DNA of 64,000 nt from an uncultured Bulleidia sp. (GCA_934725105.1 CAKVBD010000002.1:41654-105653), one strand, 5' to 3'. Shown: positions 18,431 through 27,676, counted from the first letter of the stretch. Program-made: numbers and translations. Notes: generated from the sequence alone by a model not told the origin.

Positions 18431-19121
18431 ATTGAATGTTTTAGTTGTGGAAGATGATGCTTCCATTCGAAATCTCATTACGACAACTTTAAAGGCACAT
18501 GACTATAAGTATTTATCTGCATATAACGGAAACAGTGCTTTGCTTGAAGCATCTACACATAATCCAGATGTTATTTTACTGGATCTTGGTTTACCAGATA
18601 TGGATGGCATTGAAGTCATACAGAAGGTACGCAGTTTTTCTTTGATGCCAATCATTGTTATATCTGCAAGAAGTGAAGATGATGATAAGATCCAGGCATT
18701 AGATGCAGGGGCAGATGATTATTTGACAAAGCCTTTTTCTGTTGAAGAGTTGCTTGCACGCTTAAGAGTGACACAAAGAAGGTTGTCATTTATCCAGAAT
18801 GAAAAGATGAACCAGGATTCTGTTTTTGAAAATGGACAATTGAAGATTGATTATGTGAGTGGATGCTGCTATTTGAATGGAGAAGAGTTGCATCTAACAC
18901 CCATTGAATTCAAATTATTGACATTGCTTTCTAAAAATATTGGAAAAGTATTAACGCATACATATATCACACAGAGTATCTGGGGCAGTGCAAATGAGAA
19001 TGATATTGCTTCTTTACGTGTGTTTATGGCTACGCTGCGTAAGAAAATCGAAAAGAACACAAATGGAGTGCAGTATATTCAGACACATATAGGTGTTGGA
19101 TATCGTATGATCAAGGTATGA
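18420..19121 (+). CDS. kdpE: KdpE-like response regulator
   Basis: An OmpR/PhoB-class regulator of 233 residues. The receiver domain shows VVEDDAS, phosphoacceptor Asp in VILLDLGLPDMDG, and the KPFSVEELLAR end; a winged-helix DNA-binding domain follows (LTPIEFKLLTLLSKNIGKVLTH, LRKKIE, VGYRM). It overlaps the kinase gene by 11 bases and the next gene by the 4-base ATGA, so the three are translationally coupled. Likely target: the repeats upstream of ktrB. Confidence 0.92.
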   Translation: MANKLNVLVVEDDASIRNLITTTLKAHDYKYLSAYNGNSALLEASTHNPDVILLDLGLPDMDGIEVIQKVRSFSLMPIIVISARSEDDDKIQALDAGADDYLTKPFSVEELLARLRVTQRRLSFIQNEKMNQDSVFENGQLKIDYVSGCCYLNGEELHLTPIEFKLLTLLSKNIGKVLTHTYITQSIWGSANENDIASLRVFMATLRKKIEKNTNGVQYIQTHIGVGYRMIKV

Positions 19122-20533
19122 AGTGGGGAATTATTGGTGCAGGAAGAATTGCACATCGTTTTGCATCCAGCTTAAAGCATGTAGAAGGATGTACATTGCA
19201 GGCAGTCAGCTGTCGCACATTACAAAAAGCAGAAATATTTCAAAAGGAACACCATGCGCTACAAGCGTATGGTGATTTTGATGCAATCGTGAATGATCCT
19301 CAGGTAGAAGCTGTGTATATTTCTACACCGCATCAGTTTCATTATGCATGGATCATCAAATGTCTGCAGGCACATAAAGCAGTGCTTGTTGAAAAGCCAG
19401 CATGTTTAAGTGTAGAAGAAATGCAGTCTGTGATTCAGTGTGCAAAAGAAAATCATTGCCTGTTTATGGAAGCAATGAAGTGTCGGTTTACACCACTTTA
19501 TGACAAAGTAAAAGAAGTTGTTAATGAAAATAAAATAGGCAAGATTACACAAATCAATACTTCGTTCTGTAATGCAACAAGCATAGAAGCAATAGAGAGT
19601 TGTTATTTGAGTGATCCCACTTCTTTGGGGTGTTTGAGTGATCTAGGCATCTATTGTATTTCCTGGATTGAAGATTTTACAAAAGAAGAAATGGTATTGA
19701 AACATGTATATGCAAATGTTAAGAATGGTGTGAATCTGTATACATGTGCATATATGCAAAGTGGTGATATTTCATGTGTGATGGAATGTGGAATGGATCG
19801 TGAAAAGGAAAAGATTGTTACAATCAAAGGCACAAAAGGGAAAATTGTAGTACGACCTTTGCATCGTGCATTCCAGATGACAGTCACAACAGATGGTGTA
19901 GAAGAAATAGAGATCCCATATGTTGTAGATGATTTTTATGGAGAAATCAAAGCATTTGTTGATTGTTATCAACAGGGAAATATAGAAAATGATCATATAT
20001 CACATGCAGCATCTTTACGCTGTGCAGAAATCATGGAAATGATCCAAAATGGTTTATCGTATGATGATAAAACGTTGCTTCTATTAGAAAAAGAAGAGAA
20101 GCAATATCACTTGCAAGAAAAAGATATTGAACGTTTAGGAAATCTTTTAAGAGAAAACCAGAAAGCATATGATCGAACAGCGTATGTTCGAATCTATGAT
20201 GAAGTAAAGAATGCGGTTGTATATGAATATATTCCGCAGGGAAAGGATAAGAATGTTTTATATATTGCAGGAAAAAGAAATGTACTGCTGAAAACAATGC
20301 ATTCCAGTTTCTATGCATATGTGGAACACGAACTGCATGGAACATATTCTGATCTATCCTTTCCAGAATATTGCTTATCTGCAGGCGCTTTTCCAATCTT
20401 TGAAAATGGTGTATTGCGCTATTCCGTTGTGACAAGTGGCATGCATGAAGGACAGGATCATGCATTGATCGTGCAGTGTTTGTCACAGTTAAATGATATT
20501 CCACAAAGTGATTTTCCATATCGTATTGTATGA
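19118..20533 (+). CDS. Gfo/Idh/MocA oxidoreductase fused to a UPF0303-like domain
   Basis: Residues 1-~310 are a Gfo/Idh/MocA-family NAD(P)-dependent oxidoreductase: WGIIGAGRIAHRF for the Rossmann start and VLVEKPACLS for the catalytic EKP motif. Residues ~320-471 resemble the UPF0303 family (HSSFYAYVE, SAGAFPIFENGV, SVVTSG, DHALIVQCL). At 471 residues it is about 130 longer than a normal member, because of this fusion. The substrate is unknown. It overlaps kdpE by ATGA, so it is the last gene of the potassium operon although nothing in it suggests a potassium role. Confidence 0.8.
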   Translation: MKWGIIGAGRIAHRFASSLKHVEGCTLQAVSCRTLQKAEIFQKEHHALQAYGDFDAIVNDPQVEAVYISTPHQFHYAWIIKCLQAHKAVLVEKPACLSVEEMQSVIQCAKENHCLFMEAMKCRFTPLYDKVKEVVNENKIGKITQINTSFCNATSIEAIESCYLSDPTSLGCLSDLGIYCISWIEDFTKEEMVLKHVYANVKNGVNLYTCAYMQSGDISCVMECGMDREKEKIVTIKGTKGKIVVRPLHRAFQMTVTTDGVEEIEIPYVVDDFYGEIKAFVDCYQQGNIENDHISHAASLRCAEIMEMIQNGLSYDDKTLLLLEKEEKQYHLQEKDIERLGNLLRENQKAYDRTAYVRIYDEVKNAVVYEYIPQGKDKNVLYIAGKRNVLLKTMHSSFYAYVEHELHGTYSDLSFPEYCLSAGAFPIFENGVLRYSVVTSGMHEGQDHALIVQCLSQLNDIPQSDFPYRIV

Positions 20534-20536
20534 AAA

Positions 20537-20557
20537 AGAAGCAATGCGATTGCTTCT
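20537..20557. terminator. Hairpin between convergent oxidoreductase genes
   Basis: AGAAGCAA and TTGCTTCT form a perfect 8-bp stem around TGCGA. A run AAAAA precedes it; the T tract after it is weak, so it terminates best on the minus strand. Confidence 0.6.
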
Positions 20558-20561
20558 AGGA

Positions 20562-21587
20562 TTACTTTAAGTTTTTGATACCTTCTTCCAGCATCTCTAA
20601 TTGTAGGAGTGTCTGTTCTTCTGTTACGAGTGGTGGTGCCTGGTGCATGATCGTATCATAGAACGCATCATAATATCTTCCATAGTCACCTCGTTCTGAG
20701 ATGACTTTTTCTTCGTGATAGACATTGTTTTTATCATAGTACATTAATGTTCCGTATTCTTCCGGCGTATCTATACCAAAGTCTTTGTTGTCTGGCATAT
20801 AGAAATGTTTGAGATCTCTTTCCTGCAGATCTTTTGTGTATTTGATAAAGCATCCTTTCTTTCCATAGACAGTAAAGCTAGGTCTTTCTTTCACACGGAA
20901 ATACGATGAACGATCAGAAATCTTGAGATTTCCATAATACAGATCAACATCAAAATAGTCATTCATTCTGCCTTGCCCTAAGATTTGTCTAACATCATAA
21001 TGAACATGACCTGGTTTACCGAAATATGAAATGATCTGATCCAGTGTATGACAAGCATGACCATACCAGTAAGAATTTAATCTTGAAAATGTATGTACAG
21101 CTTCTGGTGTTTCTGGTCGATAGTAGTCAAAGCCCATTTCAATTTCTAACAGTTCACCTAATTTATTGGATTCTATGACTTTCTGGACTGTTAAGAAATC
21201 GGAATCAAATCTACGATTCTGATAGCATTCTAAAATCAAACTTTTTTGTCTTGCAAGGGCAAAACATTCTTTTGCTTCCTGTACTGTTTCCATGAATGGT
21301 TTTTCACAGATGCAGTTTTTTCCGGCATTTAAAACTTCTTTGACGTAGCTGTAATGAGAAGTTGCTGGAGTAGAAATGACAATGGTATTGATTTCAGGAT
21401 CATCATAGAGATCATGAATATTATCTGTGTATGTAATGCCATCGATTCGTTGCCATTCCTGTTTGTTTAGATTTCTTGCATAGATTTTTTTGACTCTGAT
21501 TTTATCTTTTCTTTGCAGAACAAATGGAAGGTGGTAACGATTCGTACTTTTTCCGTTTGCGATAAATGCGATGACTAGCTCTTGCAT
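20562..21587 (-). CDS. Gfo/Idh/MocA-family oxidoreductase
   Basis: A 341-residue NAD(P)-dependent oxidoreductase. The EKP motif reads CICEKPFMET, the Rossmann start AFIANGKSTNRYHLPF, and the substrate pocket region GHACHTLDQI. It has AAGGAG ahead of its ATG and overlaps the DeoR gene by 13 bases, completing the minus-strand operon activase-deoR-oxidoreductase beside the glycyl radical enzyme. 1,5-Anhydrofructose reductases belong to this superfamily, which would suit the anhydrosugar idea for the cluster, but the substrate cannot be read from sequence. Confidence 0.88.
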   Translation of the reverse strand: MQELVIAFIANGKSTNRYHLPFVLQRKDKIRVKKIYARNLNKQEWQRIDGITYTDNIHDLYDDPEINTIVISTPATSHYSYVKEVLNAGKNCICEKPFMETVQEAKECFALARQKSLILECYQNRRFDSDFLTVQKVIESNKLGELLEIEMGFDYYRPETPEAVHTFSRLNSYWYGHACHTLDQIISYFGKPGHVHYDVRQILGQGRMNDYFDVDLYYGNLKISDRSSYFRVKERPSFTVYGKKGCFIKYTKDLQERDLKHFYMPDNKDFGIDTPEEYGTLMYYDKNNVYHEEKVISERGDYGRYYDAFYDTIMHQAPPLVTEEQTLLQLEMLEEGIKNLK

Positions 21588-22336
21588 AATATTTCTCCTT
21601 GAATGACTTGAATGCCATCTTTGATAAACGTATCTTTCATTTCTTGTGTGAGTTTGTTATCGGAAACAACAGTGATTTTATTGTTAAGATTCATTGATAC
21701 AGTCCCAACATGATTGAATTTTTCACTTTCACTGACAACAACGATTTCATCTGCAGCTTTTGCCATGCTTTTCACTGCTTCTGCACGCATTGTATCTTTA
21801 TTTGTAAAACCAGTTTTTGAGGAATAGCCGTCAGTACCGATAAAGAAGTAGTGTACATGGAAGAAAGATGCATTTGTTTCAATCATTGGTCCTACAACGC
21901 ATTGTGAATCTTTTTGATAGATGCCACCTAAAAGGATAATATTTACATCTTCTTCTCTGATAAAGTCAGCAATATAGGCACTGTTTGTGATGATCGTAAC
22001 GTTCTTTTTTTCTTTTGCGATGATGGATGCTAATAGTGCACAACAGCTTCCATTTTCAATCATGATCGTATCATTATCATTCACCAGTTTACTTGCTTCA
22101 TAGGCAATCTGTCTTTTTTCTTCATAGTGATAGGACAGTCTGCCTCTTAGATCATCTGTGTTATTGATCATTGCATATCCATGCATTCTTTTCACAAGAC
22201 CAAGATCTTCTAATCCATCTAGATCTTTTCGCATTGTTACCTGTGATACATGGCAGATTTCTGCTAAGGAAACAACATCTGCTTTTTCCTGTACTGATAA
22301 GATTTCAAGTATTTTGTTTGTACGATTATTTTTCAT
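21575..22336 (-). CDS. DeoR-family transcriptional regulator
   Basis: A 253-residue sugar-phosphate-sensing repressor. The N-terminal winged helix-turn-helix is typical (ILEILSVQEKADVVSLAEI, VSQVTMRKDLDGLEDLGLV, KRMHG). The DeoRC sensor domain follows (MIENGSCCALLASII, ITNSAYIADFI, LLGGIY, FFIGTDGYS). Start supported by AAGGAGAACTC. It lies between the activase and an oxidoreductase and probably represses both divergent transcripts through the twin 19-bp repeats at 23304 and 23398. Confidence 0.92.
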   Translation of the reverse strand: MKNNRTNKILEILSVQEKADVVSLAEICHVSQVTMRKDLDGLEDLGLVKRMHGYAMINNTDDLRGRLSYHYEEKRQIAYEASKLVNDNDTIMIENGSCCALLASIIAKEKKNVTIITNSAYIADFIREEDVNIILLGGIYQKDSQCVVGPMIETNASFFHVHYFFIGTDGYSSKTGFTNKDTMRAEAVKSMAKAADEIVVVSESEKFNHVGTVSMNLNNKITVVSDNKLTQEMKDTFIKDGIQVIQGEILCKS

Positions 22337-22345
22337 GAGTTCTCC

Positions 22346-23257
22346 TTAAAAGAACGCTTCAATTCCTTGTGCTAAGAATATGTTCTGATATGGGATGAGA
22401 TCTTCTTTATGCAGTGCTGTTGTATTGTGATATGCATATTCCTTGTTGAGAAGGGAATACTTGTTTTCACCAAATTGATGGAATGGCAGTAATTGAACTC
22501 TTTGAATGCCAAGCTCTTTAAATTCTTGCGTGAACATTTCTGCATCATGCAAAGAATCATTGAATCCTGGAATGACAGGGATTCTTGGAAGTACTGTTTT
22601 TCCTAAAGCAATTGCCTGTTTAATGTTTTCTTTGATCAGTGTATTATCTACACCTGTATATTCTTTGTGCTTTTGTGTATCCCAATGCTTCATATCAAAC
22701 AATACATAATCTATATTTTCAATGACTTTCAAGAACACATCACGTGATGCAAATCCAGTTGTTTCGCACGCTGTATGAATGTTTTCTTCTTTGCATGCTT
22801 TTAATAATGCACAGGCAAATTCACTTTGCATAAGCATTTCACCACCACTCAAAGTAATGCCGCCACCACTTTCTTCATAGAATACTTCATCCTGTTTTAC
22901 AACATCCATAACCTGCTGAACAGTTTTTGTATCACCTTCATGTTTGAGTGCATGTTGTGGACATTCCTGTTCACATTTTAGACATCCAATGCATGCTTTG
23001 TGATCAATATGGATTTCATTGTTTTCTTCTTTGATTGCGTTCTTTTGGCATGTATCAATACAATGCAGGCAGTGTACGCATTTTTTTGTATCCCATAATA
23101 TCTGTACTTTCGTTGATTGACTTTCTGGATTGGAACACCATTGACAACTTAAAGGGCATCCCTTAAAAAATACAACGGTTCGAATCCCTGGACCGTCATT
23201 GACACTGAATTTCTGAATGTTGAATACAACACCTGTCTGTTCTCTATTTGCTTTCAT
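22346..23257 (-). CDS. Glycyl-radical enzyme activating enzyme (radical SAM)
   Basis: It installs the glycyl radical on its partner using S-adenosylmethionine. Residues ~25-40 carry the radical-SAM CxxxCxxC (GCPLSCQWCSNPE). Two inserted [4Fe-4S] ferredoxin motifs follow (CVHCLHCIDTC and CIGCLKCEQEC), typical of activases for dehydratase-type enzymes and absent from PflA. At 303 residues the length is normal. I chose the ATG at 23257 (MKANREQTG) because TGAGG lies 6 bases before it; the frame opens five codons earlier. It lies 9 bases upstream of deoR and faces away from its partner gene. Confidence 0.93.
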   Translation of the reverse strand: MKANREQTGVVFNIQKFSVNDGPGIRTVVFFKGCPLSCQWCSNPESQSTKVQILWDTKKCVHCLHCIDTCQKNAIKEENNEIHIDHKACIGCLKCEQECPQHALKHEGDTKTVQQVMDVVKQDEVFYEESGGGITLSGGEMLMQSEFACALLKACKEENIHTACETTGFASRDVFLKVIENIDYVLFDMKHWDTQKHKEYTGVDNTLIKENIKQAIALGKTVLPRIPVIPGFNDSLHDAEMFTQEFKELGIQRVQLLPFHQFGENKYSLLNKEYAYHNTTALHKEDLIPYQNIFLAQGIEAFF

Positions 23258-23303
23258 AATTAACCTCAGCAATATCGTAACATTAAAATAATGAAAATGA
23301 AAG

Positions 23304-23322
23304 ATAAAACTTACGAATGAAA
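23304..23322. promoter_or_regulatory. 19-bp direct repeat, copy 1, candidate DeoR operator
   Basis: ATAAAACTTACGAATGAAA, identical to the copy at 23398. It lies 46 bases upstream of the activase start on the minus strand. Confidence 0.65.
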
Positions 23323-23397
23323 CTAAACTTCATTTAAAATATAGAAATACATTGATTATCAATGAATATATTGCTATATTTGTTATGGAAATACGTA

Positions 23398-23416
23398 ATA
23401 AAACTTACGAATGAAA
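23398..23416. promoter_or_regulatory. 19-bp direct repeat, copy 2, candidate DeoR operator
   Basis: An exact second copy of the 23304 repeat, 94 bases away and ending at the ribosome site of the glycyl radical enzyme gene. One repeat per divergent gene start fits a shared repressor. Confidence 0.65.
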
Positions 23417-23425
23417 GAGGTAATG

Positions 23426-25840
23426 ATGGAAAACGTAGAACACTTTGGAAAATTAAGTGAAAGAATGCAATGCTTTCGAAATGAAGTTTTAAATGAAAAG
23501 CCTTATGTAGATGCAGAAAGAGCAGTACTTGTTACAGACGTATACAAAAAACATCAAAATCAGCCACGTGTCATGCTGAGAGCTTTGATGTTAAAAGAAA
23601 TCCTGGAAAATCAGACAATCTATATTGAAGACAATACATTGATTGCTGGTAATCAGGCAACAAAGAATCGCAATGCACCTGTATTCCCTGAATATACAAT
23701 GAAGTTCATCATTGATGAATTGGATCTGTTTGAAAAAAGAGATGGTGATGTTTTCTATATTACAGAAGAAACAAAACAGCAGTTAAGAGAAATTGCACCA
23801 TTCTGGGAAAATAATAATCTTCGCGCAAGAGGCGAAGCACTGTTGCCTGAAGAAGTTTCTGTGTTTATGGAAACTGGTGTATTTGGCATGGAAGGAAAGC
23901 TGAATGCGGGTGATGCGCACTTGGCAGTGAACTATCAAAGAGTGTTGAAAGAAGGGCTTGCGGGATATGAAGCAAGAGTAAAGAAACAACTGGAAGAATT
24001 GGATCTGACAGATATTGATGCGATAGATAAGTATGTATTCTATAAAGCAGCACTTATTGTGATTGATGCAGTACATACATTTGCATTACGCTATGCTTCA
24101 AAGGCAAAAGAACTTGCTTCTATGACTGCAGATGAACGTAGAAAAGAAGAGTTATTAAAGATTGCAGAAATCTGTACAAACGTTCCTTATCAGCCAGCAC
24201 AATCTTTCTATGAAGCAATGCAGTCAGTCTGGTTTATTCAGTTGATTTTACAGATTGAAAGTAATGGTCATTCTTTATCTTATGGTAGATTTGATCAATA
24301 CATGTATCCATACTATGAAAAGGATCATCGTGAAGGAAAGATTGCAGATGAAGAAGTGCTTGAGCTGTTAGACTGTCTATGGATCAAAACATTGACAATC
24401 AATAAAGTACGTTCTCAGGCACATACATTATCTTCTGCAGGATCTCCAATGTATCAGAATGTAACAATTGGAGGTCAGACAATAGATCATAAAGATGCGG
24501 TCAATGATTTGTCTTTCCTTGTGTTAAGATCTGTTGCACAGACAAGATTGACACAGCCAAACCTGACAGTGCGATATCACGCAAACTTAGATCATCATTT
24601 CTTTGATGAATGTATTGAAGTTGTGAAGCTTGGATTTGGCATGCCTGCGTTCAATAATGATGAAGTGATCATTCCTTCCTTTATTCATTGGGGTGTTAAA
24701 GAAGAGGACGCCTATAACTATAGTGCAATTGGATGCGTTGAAACGGCAGTGCCTGGAAAGTGGGGCTATCGCTGTACGGGAATGTCCTATATCAATTTTC
24801 CACGTGTATTGTTATGCGCGATGAATGATGGTGTTGACTTGACGAGTGGAAAGAGATTTACAAAAGGATATGGAAAGTTTGAAGATTTCAAAACATATGA
24901 TGAACTGCTTGATGCATGGGATAAGACAGTGCGAGAAATGACAAGATATTCTGTCATTGTTGAAAATGCAATTGATAAAGCTAGTGAAAGAGATGTGCCT
25001 GATATCTTATGTTCTTGCTTGACGGATGACTGTATTGCTAGAGGCAAGACAATCAAAGAAGGTGGTGCAGTCTATGATTTCATCTCTGGATTGCAGGTGG
25101 GTATTGCTAATATGGCAGACTCTTTAAGTGCAATTAAAACACTTGTCTATGATGAAAAGAAAATTACACAAAAACAGCTTTGGGATGCAATTATGGATGA
25201 TTTTAAATCAGAAGAGAGTCAAAAGATTCAGCAAATGCTGATCCATGATGCACCAAAGTATGGAAATGATAATGATGATGTAGATATGCTTGTTGTAGAA
25301 GCATATGATTCTTACCTTGATGAAATCAAGAAGTATCCAAATACAAGATTCCATAGAGGTCCAATTGGTGGAATTCGCTATGGCGGTACCTCTTCTATTT
25401 CCGCAAATGTTGGTCAAGGTATGTCAACATTTGCTACACCAGATGGCAGAAAGGCGTGGGAACCACTTGCAGAAGGATGTTCACCAGCACATAACTGTGA
25501 TAAGAATGGTCCAACAGCTGTATTCAAGACTGTTTCTAAATTGCCTACAGAAAAGATTACAGGCGGTGTATTGCTGAATCAAAAAATGACACCAACAATG
25601 CTGCAGTCAGAAGAAAATAAACAGAAACTTGAAATGTTGATTCGTGCATTCTTTAATCGTCTGCATGGATATCATGTACAGTACAATATCGTTTCAAAAG
25701 AAACATTGCTAGATGCACAGAAACACCCTGAAAAACATACGGATCTCATTGTCCGTGTAGCCGGATATTCAGCATTCTTTAATGTGCTGAGTAAAAAAAC
25801 ACAGGATGATATTATTGGTAGAAGTGAACAGACTTTATAG
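23426..25840 (+). CDS. Glycyl radical enzyme, dehydratase type (PflD/YbiW-like)
   Basis: An oxygen-sensitive radical enzyme of 804 residues. The active site reads SAIGCVE, with thiyl Cys437 and base Glu439; this CxE form marks the dehydratase/lyase group and not pyruvate formate-lyase, which has adjacent cysteines. The glycyl loop RVAGYSAFF has Gly780, 25 residues from the C-terminus. I chose the ATG at 23426, with AGAGG 5 bases upstream; the ATG at 23411 lies inside the operator repeat. Neighbours (activase, FSA-type aldolase) match the E. coli pflD/ybiW loci. I recall a report assigning such enzymes to 1,5-anhydroglucitol-6-phosphate; unverified here. Confidence 0.9.
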   Translation: MENVEHFGKLSERMQCFRNEVLNEKPYVDAERAVLVTDVYKKHQNQPRVMLRALMLKEILENQTIYIEDNTLIAGNQATKNRNAPVFPEYTMKFIIDELDLFEKRDGDVFYITEETKQQLREIAPFWENNNLRARGEALLPEEVSVFMETGVFGMEGKLNAGDAHLAVNYQRVLKEGLAGYEARVKKQLEELDLTDIDAIDKYVFYKAALIVIDAVHTFALRYASKAKELASMTADERRKEELLKIAEICTNVPYQPAQSFYEAMQSVWFIQLILQIESNGHSLSYGRFDQYMYPYYEKDHREGKIADEEVLELLDCLWIKTLTINKVRSQAHTLSSAGSPMYQNVTIGGQTIDHKDAVNDLSFLVLRSVAQTRLTQPNLTVRYHANLDHHFFDECIEVVKLGFGMPAFNNDEVIIPSFIHWGVKEEDAYNYSAIGCVETAVPGKWGYRCTGMSYINFPRVLLCAMNDGVDLTSGKRFTKGYGKFEDFKTYDELLDAWDKTVREMTRYSVIVENAIDKASERDVPDILCSCLTDDCIARGKTIKEGGAVYDFISGLQVGIANMADSLSAIKTLVYDEKKITQKQLWDAIMDDFKSEESQKIQQMLIHDAPKYGNDNDDVDMLVVEAYDSYLDEIKKYPNTRFHRGPIGGIRYGGTSSISANVGQGMSTFATPDGRKAWEPLAEGCSPAHNCDKNGPTAVFKTVSKLPTEKITGGVLLNQKMTPTMLQSEENKQKLEMLIRAFFNRLHGYHVQYNIVSKETLLDAQKHPEKHTDLIVRVAGYSAFFNVLSKKTQDDIIGRSEQTL

Positions 25841-25852
25841 GAGATAAGGAAA

Positions 25853-26533
25853 ATGAAATTATTTATTGATGATGCAAATATTGAAGCAATTAAAAGATTG
25901 TGTGATCTATACCCAATTGATGGTGTTACCACAAATCCTTCTATTTTAAGCAAACAGAACAGAGATCCAAAAGAAGTTTTAAAAGAAATTAGAGAAATCA
26001 TTGGAGAAGACGGTATCTTATTTGCACAAGCAATTCCAACAGATGCTGCAGGCATGGTAAAAGATGCAGAAGCAATTGTACGTGTATTAGGAAAGAATAC
26101 AGTTGTTAAGATTCCTTGTATTCCTGAAGGATTGAAAGCAATCCGTATTTTAAAGCAGAAGGGGATTGAAACATGTGGAACAGTTGTGTATACACCAATG
26201 CAGGCGTATCTAGCCGCAAAGGCAGGTGCAAGCTATGTTGCACCATATGTGAATCGAATTGATAATATGGGATACGATGGAATTTATGTAACGAAGCAGA
26301 TCCATGATATCTTAGTGAATAATCATATGGATTGTGGTGTACTTGCAGCTTCCTTTAAAAACAGCCAGCAGGTTCTTGAGTTATGTGAATATGGTGTCTA
26401 TTCATCCACATGTGCTCCGGATGTTATTGATGGATTTGTGAAGAATCTTGCGATTGATGGTGCGGTAAATGATTTTATCAGTGACTTTAACAAGCTTGGT
26501 CAAGATAAAACAATGAAAGATTACTTTGAATAG
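25853..26533 (+). CDS. Fructose-6-phosphate aldolase / transaldolase-like protein
   Basis: A class I aldolase of the small transaldolase group (FSA/TalC), 226 residues. The Schiff-base lysine is Lys86 in VVKIPC, matching Lys85 of E. coli FSA. Other family marks are FIDDANIEAI, GVTTNPSIL and SYVAPYVNRIDN. FSA enzymes cleave ketose-6-phosphates to glyceraldehyde-3-phosphate and accept hydroxyacetone-type donors. It starts 12 bases after the glycyl radical enzyme with GGAGATAAGG ahead of the ATG, so it probably splits the product of that enzyme. Confidence 0.9.
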   Translation: MKLFIDDANIEAIKRLCDLYPIDGVTTNPSILSKQNRDPKEVLKEIREIIGEDGILFAQAIPTDAAGMVKDAEAIVRVLGKNTVVKIPCIPEGLKAIRILKQKGIETCGTVVYTPMQAYLAAKAGASYVAPYVNRIDNMGYDGIYVTKQIHDILVNNHMDCGVLAASFKNSQQVLELCEYGVYSSTCAPDVIDGFVKNLAIDGAVNDFISDFNKLGQDKTMKDYFE

Positions 26534-26555
26534 TTCACACTGTTATAAAAAGTGA

Positions 26556-26561
26556 TAAAAT
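26556..26561 (+). promoter_or_regulatory. -10 box 7 bases before the patatin start
   Basis: TAAAAT with TTCACA at 26534 as a possible -35 (16-base spacer). There is no Shine-Dalgarno between it and the ATG at 26569. Confidence 0.5.
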
Positions 26562-26568
26562 AGTTACC

Positions 26569-27423
26569 ATGAAAACAGGGTTAATATTAGAAGGTGGAGC
26601 AATGCGTGGTTTATTCACAGCAGGTGTTCTAGACGTTTTTATGGTCAATGATATTTGTTTTGATGGTGCAATCGGTGTAAGTGCTGGTGCTGCTTTTGGA
26701 TGTAATATCAAATCAAAACAGATTGGTAGAGTGTTGCGTTATAACATGGCATATTGTAGAGATAAACGACATGCATCGATTTTTTCTCTATTGTTAACAG
26801 GAAACTTATTTTCAACAAAGTTTAACTATAATATGCTTCCATACCATCTGGATTTATGGGATGGTGAAACGTTTGAAAAGAATCCAATGGAATTCTATTG
26901 TGTTGCGACGGATGTAAGGACTGCACGTCCTGTATATCATAAATGTACGGATGGAGCAAAAGATGATCTTCTTTGGATCCAGGGTTCTGCATCTATGCCA
27001 ATGGTGTCGAGATGCGTAAAAGTAGATGGATATGAACTATTGGATGGAGGAATCAGTGATTCTATACCATTACGCTATTTTGAATCTATTGGATATACAA
27101 AGAATGTTGTGGTACTGACACAGCCATTTGGCTATCGTAAACAGCCATATTCTTCTAATATGCAGAAGCTGATGAAAGTAGCTTTAGCAAAGTCTCCATT
27201 GTTATTGGATAAACTTCTTCATCGATATGAAGAATACAATGCGTGTATTGATGAAATACTTGAAAAAGAAGCAAAAGGTGAAATCTTTGTGATTCGACCT
27301 CCAGAAGCTTTAAATATACCGAGTGTATGTAGAGATCCAAAAGAATATAAGCGTGTATATGATTTAGGAAGAAGACAGGCATTATCACAACTGCATGCAC
27401 TGGAACAATTTTTGAATAAATAA
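26569..27423 (+). CDS. Patatin-like phospholipase (RssA/YjjU type)
   Basis: A 284-residue acyl hydrolase. The oxyanion loop is EGGAMRGLFTAGVL, the nucleophile Ser38 lies in GVSAG, and the catalytic Asp159 in LLDGGISD. No signal peptide, so it should act inside the cell on phospholipids or other acyl esters. The ATG has no ribosome site, and a TAAAAT box lies 7 bases before it, suggesting a leaderless message. A terminator hairpin follows the stop directly. Confidence 0.9.
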   Translation: MKTGLILEGGAMRGLFTAGVLDVFMVNDICFDGAIGVSAGAAFGCNIKSKQIGRVLRYNMAYCRDKRHASIFSLLLTGNLFSTKFNYNMLPYHLDLWDGETFEKNPMEFYCVATDVRTARPVYHKCTDGAKDDLLWIQGSASMPMVSRCVKVDGYELLDGGISDSIPLRYFESIGYTKNVVVLTQPFGYRKQPYSSNMQKLMKVALAKSPLLLDKLLHRYEEYNACIDEILEKEAKGEIFVIRPPEALNIPSVCRDPKEYKRVYDLGRRQALSQLHALEQFLNK

Positions 27424-27427
27424 TTTA

Positions 27428-27477
27428 GGGAATCCTCTTATTTTCTGTGAATAGTAATATAGGAGGATTTTTTTATG
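27428..27477 (+). repeat. Hairpin leader repeat, copy 1 (also terminator of patatin gene)
   Basis: AATCCTCTTAT (27431) pairs with ATAGGAGGATT (27459) over 11 bp with one G-T pair, followed by seven T. This copy follows the patatin stop and should terminate it. After the T run come AT-ATG and then a stop within four codons. The same ~49 bases recur at 27677. Confidence 0.8.
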
Positions 27478-27676
27478 GAGACATAGTGCAGTATATATTC
27501 ATAACTTAAAAATTGTATCATAGCTTAAATTAAGTTATGATACTAAAAAAGAGTTATGAATGGACTATAATTGCTTTCAAAAGTTTCAATTTGAAACTTC
27601 AAGACAAAGGACTTGTTGTGGTTGCTGGTTTCATGAATAATAAAATCATGTATTTTAAATATATAAATAAATTTTT

